DNA of 24,360 nt from an uncultured Collinsella sp. (GCA_938023905.1 CALJCO010000078.1:1-24360); one strand, 5' to 3'. Counted from the first letter of the stretch, positions 1-7,209 are shown. Numbers and translations are program-made. Notes: generated by a model not told the origin, from the sequence alone.

Positions 1-172
1 TGATCCGGTCCGACCGGGCCGCGCGGCAAGGAGATATATTGCCAGACCGGAGGGGCGCCGGGGGCGGGAATCTGGGCGTACACATTTCCTACACAATTTG
101 GGATCCGACTAACGTTTGCCAGCCGTTAACTACCGCTCACCGAGCATCTCTTTATATAAGGCAGTCTCATGG
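1..172. other. Left-edge non-coding stretch, no gene supported
   Basis: This 172-bp stretch lies downstream of the phosphohexomutase stop codon. Short open frames run in from the left edge, but none has family-like sequence. One contains AAGGAG five bases before a TTG at 39, but the product would be about 45 unrecognisable residues. A short perfect inverted repeat, CCGGTC-C-GACCGG, lies at 5-17. No uridine-tract terminator is visible behind the mutase gene. Confidence 0.5.
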
Positions 173-1573
173 TTAAAGCGGATACGTTCCCCTAGCTAAA
201 GCACAGCCAGCATCGAGCAACTCATCACGTTCTTCCACCGAGAACCCCTCGGCGTAGACGCGCACCACTGGTTCGGTCCCGCTAGGACGGACCAGCAGCC
301 ACGTGTCATCCTCGAATGCTAAACGCAAGCCATCCATATGACTAACGTTTTGCGGCACCTTGCCACAAATCGACTTGGGGTTTACGCCCGGCAGCAGGGT
401 TCGTAACGTTTCGGCATCTTCGGCCTCAAGGCGCAAATCGCGTCGACCGTAACTCGTCTTACCAAAACTGTCCTCGAGTTGGTCGACCAGAACGCCCAAA
501 GGCGCGTCCGTCTTTGCCATAAGCTCACACAGAATCAGACAGGCGAGGATTCCATCGCGCTCGGGCATATGCGCGGCGATGCCGATACCACCGGCTTCCT
601 CGCCGCCTATGAGGACGCCACCCTTCTTCATCTCTGCCGCTATATATTTGAAACCGACTGGTTTGACGGTCACGCGGCAGCCAAGCGCCTCGGCAATGCG
701 ACGCACGAGCGTCGAGCACGAAAGATTGACGACGACGCGTCCCTCCAAATTACGAAATTGAACCAAGTCGCCCAAAACGAGCGCCATGATCTGATGCGGA
801 TGTATATATCTGCCGCGCTCGTCAACCGCGCCGATACGGTCGGCGTCGCCGTCGGTCACCAGGCCAGCGCAAGCTCCGTCCTCGATAACCGTATGCTCGC
901 AAGCGTCCACCCACGGCTCAACGGGGTCGGGGCAGATATCTTCTTGGTCAGGCGCCTGCCCGGCGTGAATCTCGTGCACCTCAACGCCAAGCTCGCGCAG
1001 CAAGTCGGCTAGATAGCCCTGGGCTGCGCCGCCCATGGGGTCAACAACCACGCGCAGGTGCGCGGCGCGGATGGCTTCGGCATCGACAAACGATGCCACC
1101 GCTTGCATATAGTCAGGAATGATATCCGCGGTGCGATATTGCCCCTCGATCCCCATTGGCTCGGGAGCCATGGTCTCTTCGAGCTCTTCGATGACATCCT
1201 GGTTGGCGGTCGAGCCGTCACCCATGCGAATCTTGAGACACAGATAACCCTGCGGATGATGGGACCCCGTCACCATGAGCGCGCCGCACGCCTCACCGTC
1301 ATAAGCCGCCGCCCACGTAAGGGCAGGGGTCGGAACAGGTCGCGAAGCGAGCACGGCGTCTAGCCCGTGCGCTGCTAGCACACCCGCCGCAAGCTCAGCG
1401 AACTCGCGCGCCAGGGGCCGAGTGTCGAACCCTATATATACCGTTTTGCCCGGATTGGTCTTTTGCCACAACTCGCCGACGGCATCGGCGATACGGGCAA
1501 CGTTATCGGCAGTGAAGTCCTCATCGACGCGAGCGCGCCAACCGTCAGTTCCAAAATGAATTATCGCGCACAC
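173..1573 (-). CDS. Phosphoglucomutase/phosphomannomutase family protein (alpha-D-phosphohexomutase)
   Basis: Cytoplasmic enzyme expected to interconvert hexose 1- and 6-phosphates through a phosphoserine, feeding sugar-nucleotide and cell-envelope synthesis. With the chosen start it has 466 residues, normal for the family. All four signature loops are visible: active-site serine loop TGSHHP (Ser104), metal loop DGDADR (241-246), sugar-binding loop GGEEAGG (323-329) and phosphate-binding loop RPSGTEP (429-435). An upstream in-frame start would add 28 residues unlike the family. The GTG at 1573 is preferred because GAGGTG lies seven bases upstream (1581-1586) and the typical N-terminus, HFGTDGWR, follows at once. 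The gene is separated from the upstream methyltransferase gene by a terminator, so it probably has its own promoter. Whether glucose or mannose phosphate is preferred cannot be read from the sequence. All three Tyr-Ile pairs are written TAT ATA, an unusual choice in this GC-rich setting. Confidence 0.93.
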   Translation of the reverse strand: MCAIIHFGTDGWRARVDEDFTADNVARIADAVGELWQKTNPGKTVYIGFDTRPLAREFAELAAGVLAAHGLDAVLASRPVPTPALTWAAAYDGEACGALMVTGSHHPQGYLCLKIRMGDGSTANQDVIEELEETMAPEPMGIEGQYRTADIIPDYMQAVASFVDAEAIRAAHLRVVVDPMGGAAQGYLADLLRELGVEVHEIHAGQAPDQEDICPDPVEPWVDACEHTVIEDGACAGLVTDGDADRIGAVDERGRYIHPHQIMALVLGDLVQFRNLEGRVVVNLSCSTLVRRIAEALGCRVTVKPVGFKYIAAEMKKGGVLIGGEEAGGIGIAAHMPERDGILACLILCELMAKTDAPLGVLVDQLEDSFGKTSYGRRDLRLEAEDAETLRTLLPGVNPKSICGKVPQNVSHMDGLRLAFEDDTWLLVRPSGTEPVVRVYAEGFSVEERDELLDAGCALARGTYPL

Positions 1574-1613
1574 GCGCAGACACCTCACAGTGTTTGGATC
1601 ATGGTACGCATGA

Positions 1614-1640
1614 GGTATACCCGCGATACACGCTCGGCAA
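1614..1640 (-). promoter_or_regulatory. Weak candidate promoter for the phosphohexomutase gene
   Basis: On the minus strand, TTGCCG (1635-1640) is followed after 15 bases by TATACC (1614-1619). Each box matches four of six consensus bases and the spacer is short, so this is tentative. It lies between the terminator behind the methyltransferase gene and the GTG start at 1573. A perfect CATTTG-GG-CAAATG inverted repeat lies just upstream at 1662-1675 and could be an operator. Confidence 0.25.
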
Positions 1641-1697
1641 CCTGCCGGCACCAGCATTCACCATTTGGGCAAATGCTGCCGAGGACATGCAGGCAAT

Positions 1698-1726
1698 AAA
1701 AAAACCGCCCCGTATGGAGCGGTTTT
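1698..1726 (-). terminator. Rho-independent terminator behind the homocysteine methyltransferase gene
   Basis: The stem AAAACCGC (1701-1708) pairs with GCGGTTTT (1719-1726) and extends inward by two G-C pairs past one mismatch to a GTAT loop. On the minus strand the stem runs into seven T residues (1698-1704). It starts five bases after the methyltransferase stop codon. Confidence 0.85.
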
Positions 1727-1731
1727 GCCCT

Positions 1732-2625
1732 TTATATATCGAGCGCCTCGGCCATCGCTGCCGTAGTGATTGCCGTGGTTCCACAGCAACTGCCCACCAT
1801 TGCGGCACCGGCATGTCTCCATTCGATGCATGCGCGCGCGAAAGCTTCGGGGTTCTCGTGCCATACGGGGCCATCCTGAGTCTGGACCGGATCGCCCACG
1901 TTGGGACGCACCGTGACGGGAGTAGTCGCCGATGCAACCATCCTGGGCACCGCCGCGTTCGCGGCCGCAAGCGAACAGCAATTAACACCAACCGAGTTTG
2001 CGCCGTGTTTTTCGGCGTACAAAACGGCTGCCTCGATGTTGAGGCCATCGCCCAACAGGTCGCCCTTATCGTCAACGACAAAACTCACCAGAACAGGCAT
2101 GCCGTCGGCGGCATCTCGGGCGCCGGCAAGCATGGGCTGCAAATTACGGATAGACGTCACCGTCTCGATCAGCAGACCGTCAACACCAGCATTGAGCAAG
2201 GCGTGCGCCTGTTCGCGCGCAATGCCTCGGATCTCACGAAACTCGGCCGAGTCCTCGGCAAACCACTCAATACCGATCGGACCCATCGAGCCCAGCAGCA
2301 GCTGAGGGTGCGCCTGGCGGGCATCGTCGACGGCCCCGCGATTGACCTCCGCCACGGACGGCGCAATCTGGTCGTGCTTGAGGGCATAGCTTGATGCCTG
2401 AAAGGTATTGGTAATGAGTACCTGCGCGCCGGCGGCGACATACAAGCGATGGATACGAGAAACGGTCTGCGGCTCTGCCAGATTCCAAAACGCCGGTGGA
2501 ATATCGGCGGCGTCGTACTCACTCAACAGAACACTGCCCATGGGGCCCTGCGCCAACAAGGTCTCGCTCGACAAGCGGCGCGTAAGTTCCTCGGCACCAA
2601 AGCGATTGTAATAACTCGTATCCAT
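1732..2625 (-). CDS. mmuM: Homocysteine S-methyltransferase family protein (MmuM/BHMT type)
   Basis: Predicted zinc enzyme that transfers a methyl group, in this family from S-methylmethionine, betaine or a corrinoid/folate donor, to homocysteine to give methionine. The 297 residues cover the whole Pfam homocysteine S-methyltransferase barrel. The N-terminal GPMGSVL replaces the usual DGAMGT motif. The zinc-binding cysteines are in GVNCCS (Cys216) and GSCCGTT (Cys280, Cys281). The length matches MmuM and has no cobalamin-binding modules, so it is not a complete MetH, though it could be the methyltransferase half of a split system. The gene starts 10 bases after the DtxR-type regulator ends; GAGGAA overlaps the regulator stop and GGGA lies nearer the ATG, so the two are probably cotranscribed. 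The methyl donor cannot be decided here. Confidence 0.88.
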   Translation of the reverse strand: MDTSYYNRFGAEELTRRLSSETLLAQGPMGSVLLSEYDAADIPPAFWNLAEPQTVSRIHRLYVAAGAQVLITNTFQASSYALKHDQIAPSVAEVNRGAVDDARQAHPQLLLGSMGPIGIEWFAEDSAEFREIRGIAREQAHALLNAGVDGLLIETVTSIRNLQPMLAGARDAADGMPVLVSFVVDDKGDLLGDGLNIEAAVLYAEKHGANSVGVNCCSLAAANAAVPRMVASATTPVTVRPNVGDPVQTQDGPVWHENPEAFARACIEWRHAGAAMVGSCCGTTAITTAAMAEALDI

Positions 2626-2635
2626 ATATATCCCG

Positions 2636-3058
2636 CTATTCCTCGACGCTGATTCCCTGCTTTTCGAGATAGGCGAGCCAGCGGTTCATCGTGTCCTCGG
2701 ATAGCGCATGCTCCATCATGCAGGCCTCGGAATCGGCTCGCTCAAATTCGACACCGAGCTCCTGAACCAAAAACGTGCGGACGAGGCGATGACGGTACCA
2801 GATAGCCGTGCCAACCTCGCGGCCGCGATCGGTCAGGACTACCTTGCCGTAGTGCGATTGCTCGACAAGCTCGGATGCCTTGAGCGCCGAAACCGCTTTA
2901 TTGACCGATGCCTTGGAGACGCCAAGGCGCTGCGCGATGTCGACCGATCGCACGCCGTTGGTTTCCCCCTCTTCGCTTTCAATGCGAACCATGCACTCCA
3001 AGTAGTCTTCGTTCGCCACCGTCAGATGTAGTTCGCGCGAGCTATTTGTCGTATCCAT
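2636..3058 (-). CDS. DtxR/MntR-family metal-dependent transcriptional regulator
   Basis: Cytoplasmic DNA-binding repressor of the iron/manganese-sensing DtxR family. The 140 residues comprise an N-terminal winged helix (recognition region around SVDIAQRLGVSKASVNKAV, 38-56; wing around 69-78) and a metal-binding dimerisation domain (87-140). There is no C-terminal SH3-like domain, as in MntR. Candidate metal ligands are Asp18 and Glu21 (NEDYLEC), His90 (YRHR), Cys113, Glu116 and His117 (CMMEH). Asp18/Glu21 resemble the manganese sensor MntR, whereas Cys113 is at the position held by Cys in DtxR/IdeR and Glu in MntR, so metal preference is unclear. The ATG at 3058 is chosen over one seven codons upstream because AAGGGA lies nine bases ahead of it. 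The gene is divergent from pepT and directly upstream of mmuM. A 20-bp palindrome lies over its likely promoter. Confidence 0.9.
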   Translation of the reverse strand: MDTTNSSRELHLTVANEDYLECMVRIESEEGETNGVRSVDIAQRLGVSKASVNKAVSALKASELVEQSHYGKVVLTDRGREVGTAIWYRHRLVRTFLVQELGVEFERADSEACMMEHALSEDTMNRWLAYLEKQGISVEE

Positions 3059-3089
3059 GATCTTCCGTCCCTTCTGCATTCATTGGCTG

Positions 3090-3118
3090 ATTCTACCCCA
3101 TCCAAGCGTCGCGGTATG
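3090..3118 (-). promoter_or_regulatory. Candidate promoter of the DtxR-type regulator gene
   Basis: TAGAAT on the minus strand (3090-3095) matches five of six bases of a -10 box and lies 31 bases before the ATG. No good -35 box is present 16-18 bases upstream; instead that position is occupied by the inner half of the 3112-3131 palindrome. This suits a promoter whose -35 region is covered by a regulator. Confidence 0.45.
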
Positions 3119-3131
3119 CCGTGGCATACCG
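3112..3131. promoter_or_regulatory. Perfect palindrome in the divergent regulator/pepT promoter region, likely operator
   Basis: CGGTATGCC (3112-3120) is exactly inverted as GGCATACCG (3123-3131) around a GT centre. Twenty-base two-fold symmetric sites are typical of dimeric winged-helix repressors, and DtxR/IdeR boxes have the general form GGTTAG-CTAACC, which this partly resembles. Its place over the regulator's -35 region suggests autoregulation. Binding by the adjacent DtxR-type protein is inferred from location. Confidence 0.6.
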
Positions 3132-3178
3132 TGCTAGAGTTCTTGTTGCACACGACGACCAAGATTGGAGCGGTCTTT

Positions 3179-4426
3179 ATGGAAAACACCACCACGAACC
3201 CCGATGTCCTCGAGCGCTTTTTGCGCTACGTCCAGATCAACACGCAGTCCGAGGATGCAAACTGCGACCAGGTACCCTCGAGCGCCGTTCAGTTTGACCT
3301 TGCCAACGTGCTGGCTGAAGAGCTGCGCGAGCTTGGTGCGGAAGATGCCCACGTGACCGAGCACGCCTATGTCTGCGCGCATATCCCCGCAAGTGTGGGC
3401 GCTGAGGACAAGCCCGCCCTGGGCCTGATCGCCCATCTCGACACCACCGAAGTTGCACCGGGCGCCGGCGTGAAGCCGCACATCGTACACTACGAGGGCG
3501 GCGACCTGGTCTGCGGCACGGTTGACGGTAAGCCCGTTGCCATGAGTACCGCCAAGCTTCCCGCCCTGAACGACCTCGCGGGTGAGGACCTGGTCTGCAG
3601 CGATGGCACCACGCTGCTGGGCGCGGACGACAAGGCAGGCGTCGCCGAGATCATGTCGCTTGTCGCGCGTATCGCTCAGGACCCTTCTCTGCCCCATCCC
3701 GCACTCGGCATTTGCTTCTGCCCTGACGAGGAGATCGGCCACGGAGCCGAGCTGCTGGATATCGATACCTTTGGCTGCAAGTACGCCTACACGGTCGACG
3801 GCGGCCCCATCGGCGAGCTGGAGTGGGAGTGCTTTAATGCCGCTGAGGCGACCGTCTGCTTTGAGGGCCAGTCCATCCACCCGGGCGACGCCAAAGGCCG
3901 TATGGTTAACGCAGGCAATCTGTTCTGCGACTTCAACGCGTTGCTCCCCTACGTGCAGCGCCCGGAGTATACGGAAGGCTACGAGGGCTTTTATCACCTT
4001 GAGGGTGTATCTGCAACCGTCGATCACGCCACAGCGCGCTATATCGTCCGCGACCATGACGCAGCCAAGTTCCAGCAGAAACTCGACCTTATTGATGCCG
4101 CCGCCTCGATGCTCAACCAGCGCTTGGGTGACAAGCGCGTGACGGTCGAGATTAAGCAGCAGTATCGAAATATGGCCGAGATCGTTCGTGACTATCCCGA
4201 GCTTATTGATGTTGCCAAGGAAGCCTACCTTGCCTGCGGCGTTGAGCCCCAAGTGCTGCCGATTCGCGGCGGCACCGACGGCGCGCAGCTGTCGTTCCGC
4301 GGTCTGCCCTGCCCCAACCTTTCCACCGGCGGCTATTGCTACCACGGCGTCAACGAGTTTGTCCCGGTCAGTTCGCTCGTCAAGATGACCGACGTCCTGC
4401 AGGAGCTCGTCGCCCGTTTCGCATAA
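3179..4426 (+). CDS. pepT: Peptidase T (tripeptide aminopeptidase)
   Basis: Cytoplasmic di-zinc aminopeptidase of the M20 family that releases the N-terminal residue from tripeptides. The metal-site framework is complete: His86 and Asp88 in AHLDTTE, Asp150 in GADDKAG, the Glu184-Glu185 pair in PDEEIGHGA, Asp207 in TVDGG and His389 in YCYHGVNEF. At 415 residues it matches the family's usual length. An open frame extends 32 codons further upstream but lacks family sequence. The ATG at 3179 has GGAG eight bases upstream and gives a typical N-terminus. It is the only plus-strand gene in the window, divergent from the DtxR-type regulator and convergent with the LCP gene, and it ends in its own strong terminator. 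Confidence 0.95.
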   Translation: MENTTTNPDVLERFLRYVQINTQSEDANCDQVPSSAVQFDLANVLAEELRELGAEDAHVTEHAYVCAHIPASVGAEDKPALGLIAHLDTTEVAPGAGVKPHIVHYEGGDLVCGTVDGKPVAMSTAKLPALNDLAGEDLVCSDGTTLLGADDKAGVAEIMSLVARIAQDPSLPHPALGICFCPDEEIGHGAELLDIDTFGCKYAYTVDGGPIGELEWECFNAAEATVCFEGQSIHPGDAKGRMVNAGNLFCDFNALLPYVQRPEYTEGYEGFYHLEGVSATVDHATARYIVRDHDAAKFQQKLDLIDAAASMLNQRLGDKRVTVEIKQQYRNMAEIVRDYPELIDVAKEAYLACGVEPQVLPIRGGTDGAQLSFRGLPCPNLSTGGYCYHGVNEFVPVSSLVKMTDVLQELVARFA

Positions 4427-4455
4427 GCCTGGCTGCATAAGCCCAAAAGACGAAT

Positions 4456-4489
4456 CGCCCCGTCCTCTACAGAGAACGGGGCGGTTTTT
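4456..4489 (+). terminator. Rho-independent terminator of pepT
   Basis: CGCCCCGT (4456-4463) pairs with ACGGGGCG (4476-4483). An inner CTCT/AGAG stem continues the hairpin past one mismatch, and five T residues (4485-4489) follow. It is 29 bases after the pepT stop codon. Confidence 0.92.
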
Positions 4490-4528
4490 GATACAAGGGG
4501 AGTAGTCAACATCGCAGGTTGAGCCAAC

Positions 4529-4677
4529 GTCAGCGAGCGACGTCCAAGGCGAACAAGTTGGCATGAAAAAGGCAGGGCATTGACCTTCTGGTCATGCCCT
4601 GCCTTTTGAATGACAAATTGTCGCCTTGGACGTCGCGCAGCGTCGAGTCGTTACGGCGTTTGGTAAAACGCCGTAAC
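4529..4677 (-). repeat. Structured repeat element, copy A (abuts the LCP stop codon)
   Basis: This 149-bp element is homologous to 20070-20217. Read on the plus strand it has a constant 5' end GTCAGCGA and then stem P1 (16 bp, 4537-4552 with 4621-4636). Inside P1 is an imperfect stem P2 (from 4554-4556 with 4618-4620 inward) whose mismatched positions are all G-A. Next come P3, 14 uninterrupted pairs (4567-4580 with 4594-4607), a one-base bulge, a GACC/GGTC stem and a TTCT loop. A 13-base linker GCAGCGTCGAGTC leads to hairpin P4 (GTTACGGCGTTT 4650-4661 with AAACGCCGTAAC 4666-4677). P4 touches the LCP stop codon with no spacer. The P3 core is flanked by five T residues on the minus strand, so it could terminate LCP transcription. 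Seven base pairs differ from copy B in compensating fashion. No transposase is present. It may be a structured RNA or a non-autonomous repeat. Confidence 0.9.
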
Positions 4678-5913
4678 TTAGTAGTTGGCCTCGTAACCGT
4701 TGCCGTCGCCGGTGGGCTGTTCGTAGTAGTCCGAATCGCTCGAATCGCTTGAGCCATCGGAATCGTCAGAGCTGACCGATGAGGTTGCGGTGCCGTTTGC
4801 GTAGTCGTCAGACGTGTTGTTGCTGAGGTCGCCGATCGTAGAGCTGGAGCCGTCGGAAAGACCCATGGTGTTGGGACCCTTGGGATCCTTGCCGGCATCG
4901 ACGCGCTCCATCATTTCCTTGAGCTCGTCCTCGTAGACAAAGACGTAGCTCACACCGTCAATCATGGTGCTGTCGTCGGCGTACGAAGGCAGGTTGGCCG
5001 AGTAGATACCGTCGACATCCATACCGCGCATGGCGTTGACCGTAGAGACGATATCCTGAACGCTCATATCGGTCACGAGCATATCGGACAGCGAATTAAC
5101 CAGGCCAAAGATCTTCGTGGCATCGAAGTTATTGAGAATCTGGTTGGCAAGGGCGCCAAGCACCTGACGCTGGTGGCGCATGCGCGTGTAATCGCCGTCG
5201 GCATAGGTGTAGCGGCAGCGGGCATAGGTAAGGGCGGTGGCACCGTCCATATGCTGCTGGCCAGCGGTAATCTTAATATCCAGGTGCTCGGGGTCGTCAA
5301 CATCATCGGTTGCGTTAATGTCGATACCGCCAACCGAATCAATCAGCGCCTGCATACCGTCGAAGCTAACCTCGGCATAGTGGGAAATCTGAACACCGCA
5401 CAGCTCGTTGACCGCCTCGACCATGGCCTCGGCGCCGCCAACGGTATGGCAGGCGTTGATCTTCATGGTCTCGCCCTTGTACTCGACCTTGGTGTCGCGC
5501 GGAACGGAAATGAGCGTCGCCTGCTTTTGCGTGGGGTCGATGCGTGCCAGGATAATCGAGTCGGCACGATACGTATCCTCGCCCGGACGGCCGTCGGTGC
5601 CAAGAAGCAGCACGTAGAACGGATCCTTTGCCTCATCGGTGTCAACCAGAACCCGACGCAGATTGTCAGTAATGACATTAGAATCGCCGAGCTTGCCCAT
5701 AATGGTGGCAAACCACAGGCCGGCAGCGGTAGTGGCACTCAGCAGCACGCCAAGCACGACAATGAGCGCGACGTGACGAATCGTGTGGCTACGGCGACGT
5801 TGACGAGCGCGCTCGGAATAGCGAGCCACGTTATCGCGACTGTAGATCTTGGCCTGCGCACCAGTTGAGGGTCTTCGGGTGGTGGTATCTGCGAGGGGCT
5901 TTTTATTAAACAT
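4678..5913 (-). CDS. LytR-CpsA-Psr (LCP) family cell-wall glycopolymer ligase
   Basis: Membrane-anchored enzyme expected to transfer glycopolymers from undecaprenyl-phosphate carriers to peptidoglycan outside the cell. The 411 residues contain a basic cytoplasmic N-terminus (1-46), one transmembrane helix (about 48-70) and an extracellular LCP domain. That domain shows the conserved Arg/Asp elements in GTDGRPGEDTYRADS, SVPRDT, GGIDI and YARCRYTYADGDYTRMRHQ. The last 55 or so residues form a Ser/Asp/Gly-rich, probably disordered tail. The ATG at 5913 is chosen over an in-frame TTG two codons upstream because ACAGG lies at a workable distance. The gene begins 12 bases after murA ends, so both are probably cotranscribed. 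Its stop codon directly abuts repeat copy A, which probably acts as its terminator. Confidence 0.92.
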   Translation of the reverse strand: MFNKKPLADTTTRRPSTGAQAKIYSRDNVARYSERARQRRRSHTIRHVALIVVLGVLLSATTAAGLWFATIMGKLGDSNVITDNLRRVLVDTDEAKDPFYVLLLGTDGRPGEDTYRADSIILARIDPTQKQATLISVPRDTKVEYKGETMKINACHTVGGAEAMVEAVNELCGVQISHYAEVSFDGMQALIDSVGGIDINATDDVDDPEHLDIKITAGQQHMDGATALTYARCRYTYADGDYTRMRHQRQVLGALANQILNNFDATKIFGLVNSLSDMLVTDMSVQDIVSTVNAMRGMDVDGIYSANLPSYADDSTMIDGVSYVFVYEDELKEMMERVDAGKDPKGPNTMGLSDGSSSTIGDLSNNTSDDYANGTATSSVSSDDSDGSSDSSDSDYYEQPTGDGNGYEANY

Positions 5914-5925
5914 AGGCAACCTGTA

Positions 5926-7209
5926 TTAGTAGATGACGGGATCGGGGACGGTAGCATGCTCGACATGCGCGCCAAGCGCCTGCAGCTTTTCGACAAACTG
6001 CTCGTAGCCGCGCTTGATGTGATGGATAGCCGAAACCTCGGTCGTCCCGTCGGCGATCAAGCCCGCTACGACGAGGGCCGCTCCGCCGCGCAGATCGGGC
6101 GAGGTAACCTGTGCACCCGAGAAGCCCTTGACGCCATGAATCATGGCATGATGGCTCTCGATACGAATGTCGGCACCCATGCGCACCAGCTCAGAGGCAA
6201 ACATAAAGCGATTCTCGAAGATGTTCTCGGTAATAACGGAACTGCCGCCGGAGAGGGCGGAGAGCACCATAATTTGTGCCTGCATGTCGGTCGGGAAGCC
6301 GGGGAACGGAAGCGTCTGGATGTCGACAGGCTTGATACGCTCGGCACGGTTCACATGGACGCCATCCTCGACGCGCTCGCAGTCGATACCCATGAGCTCC
6401 ATCTTCTTGAGCACCATACCCAAGTGAATGGGACAAAAGCCCGTGACATCGACACCGCGATCGTCTGCCATCAACGCACCGGCGACGATAAAGGTACCGG
6501 CCTCGATGCGGTCGCCCACTACGCGATGGGTAACAGGATGGAGCTCTTCCACGCCTTCGATAGTCACGACGGGCGTACCGGCGCCAACAATCTTGGCACC
6601 CATTTCGTTGAGCATGTTGGCGAGATCGACGATCTCGGGCTCGCGGGCGGCATTGTCGATAACCGTGGTGCCCTGCGCGCGCACGGATGCCATAATGAGG
6701 TTCTCGGTCGCACCGACACTGGCAAACTCGAGCGTGACGGTGGTACCGCGCAGGCCCTGAGGCGCGCTGGCGTTGATATAGCCGTGGGCGGTATCAAACT
6801 CGACGCCCAGGGCCTCGAGACCCAGAATATGCATGTCGATCTTGCGGGCACCTAGGTTGCAGCCGCCCGGCATGGCGATCTTGGCGCGATGGAAACGGCC
6901 CAGCAGGGGTCCCATCACGGCGGTGGAAGCACGCATCTTGGCAACGAGCTCGTAGGGGGCCTCCCAAGAATCGACCTGAGAGGTATCAATCTCGAGCGTA
7001 TGCTCGTCGAGAACATCGATCGTAGCGCCCATGCCCTTGAGCACCTTGCCCATCACGTGGACATCGGAAATATCGGGCACGTTCTGCAGCGTCGTCTTGC
7101 CCGGCGCCAGAAGCGTTGCCGCCATGAGTTTGAGCGCGGAGTTCTTAGCACCCGAGACGGGCACGGAGCCTCCGATGGCGTGGCCACCCTCAACGCGGAT
7201 AATATCCAA
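5926..7209 (-). CDS. murA: UDP-N-acetylglucosamine 1-carboxyvinyltransferase (MurA)
   Basis: Catalyses the first committed step of peptidoglycan synthesis, adding enolpyruvate from PEP to UDP-GlcNAc in the cytoplasm. The 427 residues are full length. Lys22-Asn23 (GAKNSALK) and the catalytic loop Cys117 in MPGGCNLGAR are present. A Cys rather than Asp here is the state associated with fosfomycin sensitivity in the family. The start is TTG at 7209, with AAAGGG six bases upstream and the normal family N-terminus MDIIRVEGG. The atp-operon terminator ends only 12 bases before this TTG, so murA must be expressed by read-through or from a promoter inside or above that hairpin. MurA and the downstream LCP gene form a cell-wall pair. 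Confidence 0.96.
   Translation of the reverse strand: MDIIRVEGGHAIGGSVPVSGAKNSALKLMAATLLAPGKTTLQNVPDISDVHVMGKVLKGMGATIDVLDEHTLEIDTSQVDSWEAPYELVAKMRASTAVMGPLLGRFHRAKIAMPGGCNLGARKIDMHILGLEALGVEFDTAHGYINASAPQGLRGTTVTLEFASVGATENLIMASVRAQGTTVIDNAAREPEIVDLANMLNEMGAKIVGAGTPVVTIEGVEELHPVTHRVVGDRIEAGTFIVAGALMADDRGVDVTGFCPIHLGMVLKKMELMGIDCERVEDGVHVNRAERIKPVDIQTLPFPGFPTDMQAQIMVLSALSGGSSVITENIFENRFMFASELVRMGADIRIESHHAMIHGVKGFSGAQVTSPDLRGGAALVVAGLIADGTTEVSAIHHIKRGYEQFVEKLQALGAHVEHATVPDPVIY

Noticed and set aside
107..350. Repeated GACTAACGTTT at 107-117 and 340-350
   Set aside because: An 11-base direct repeat with no further similarity, one copy being inside the mutase coding sequence; probably chance.
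3134..4564. 476-codon minus-strand open frame opposite pepT
   Set aside because: It is antisense to a complete peptidase T with all its metal ligands and shows no recognisable protein family.
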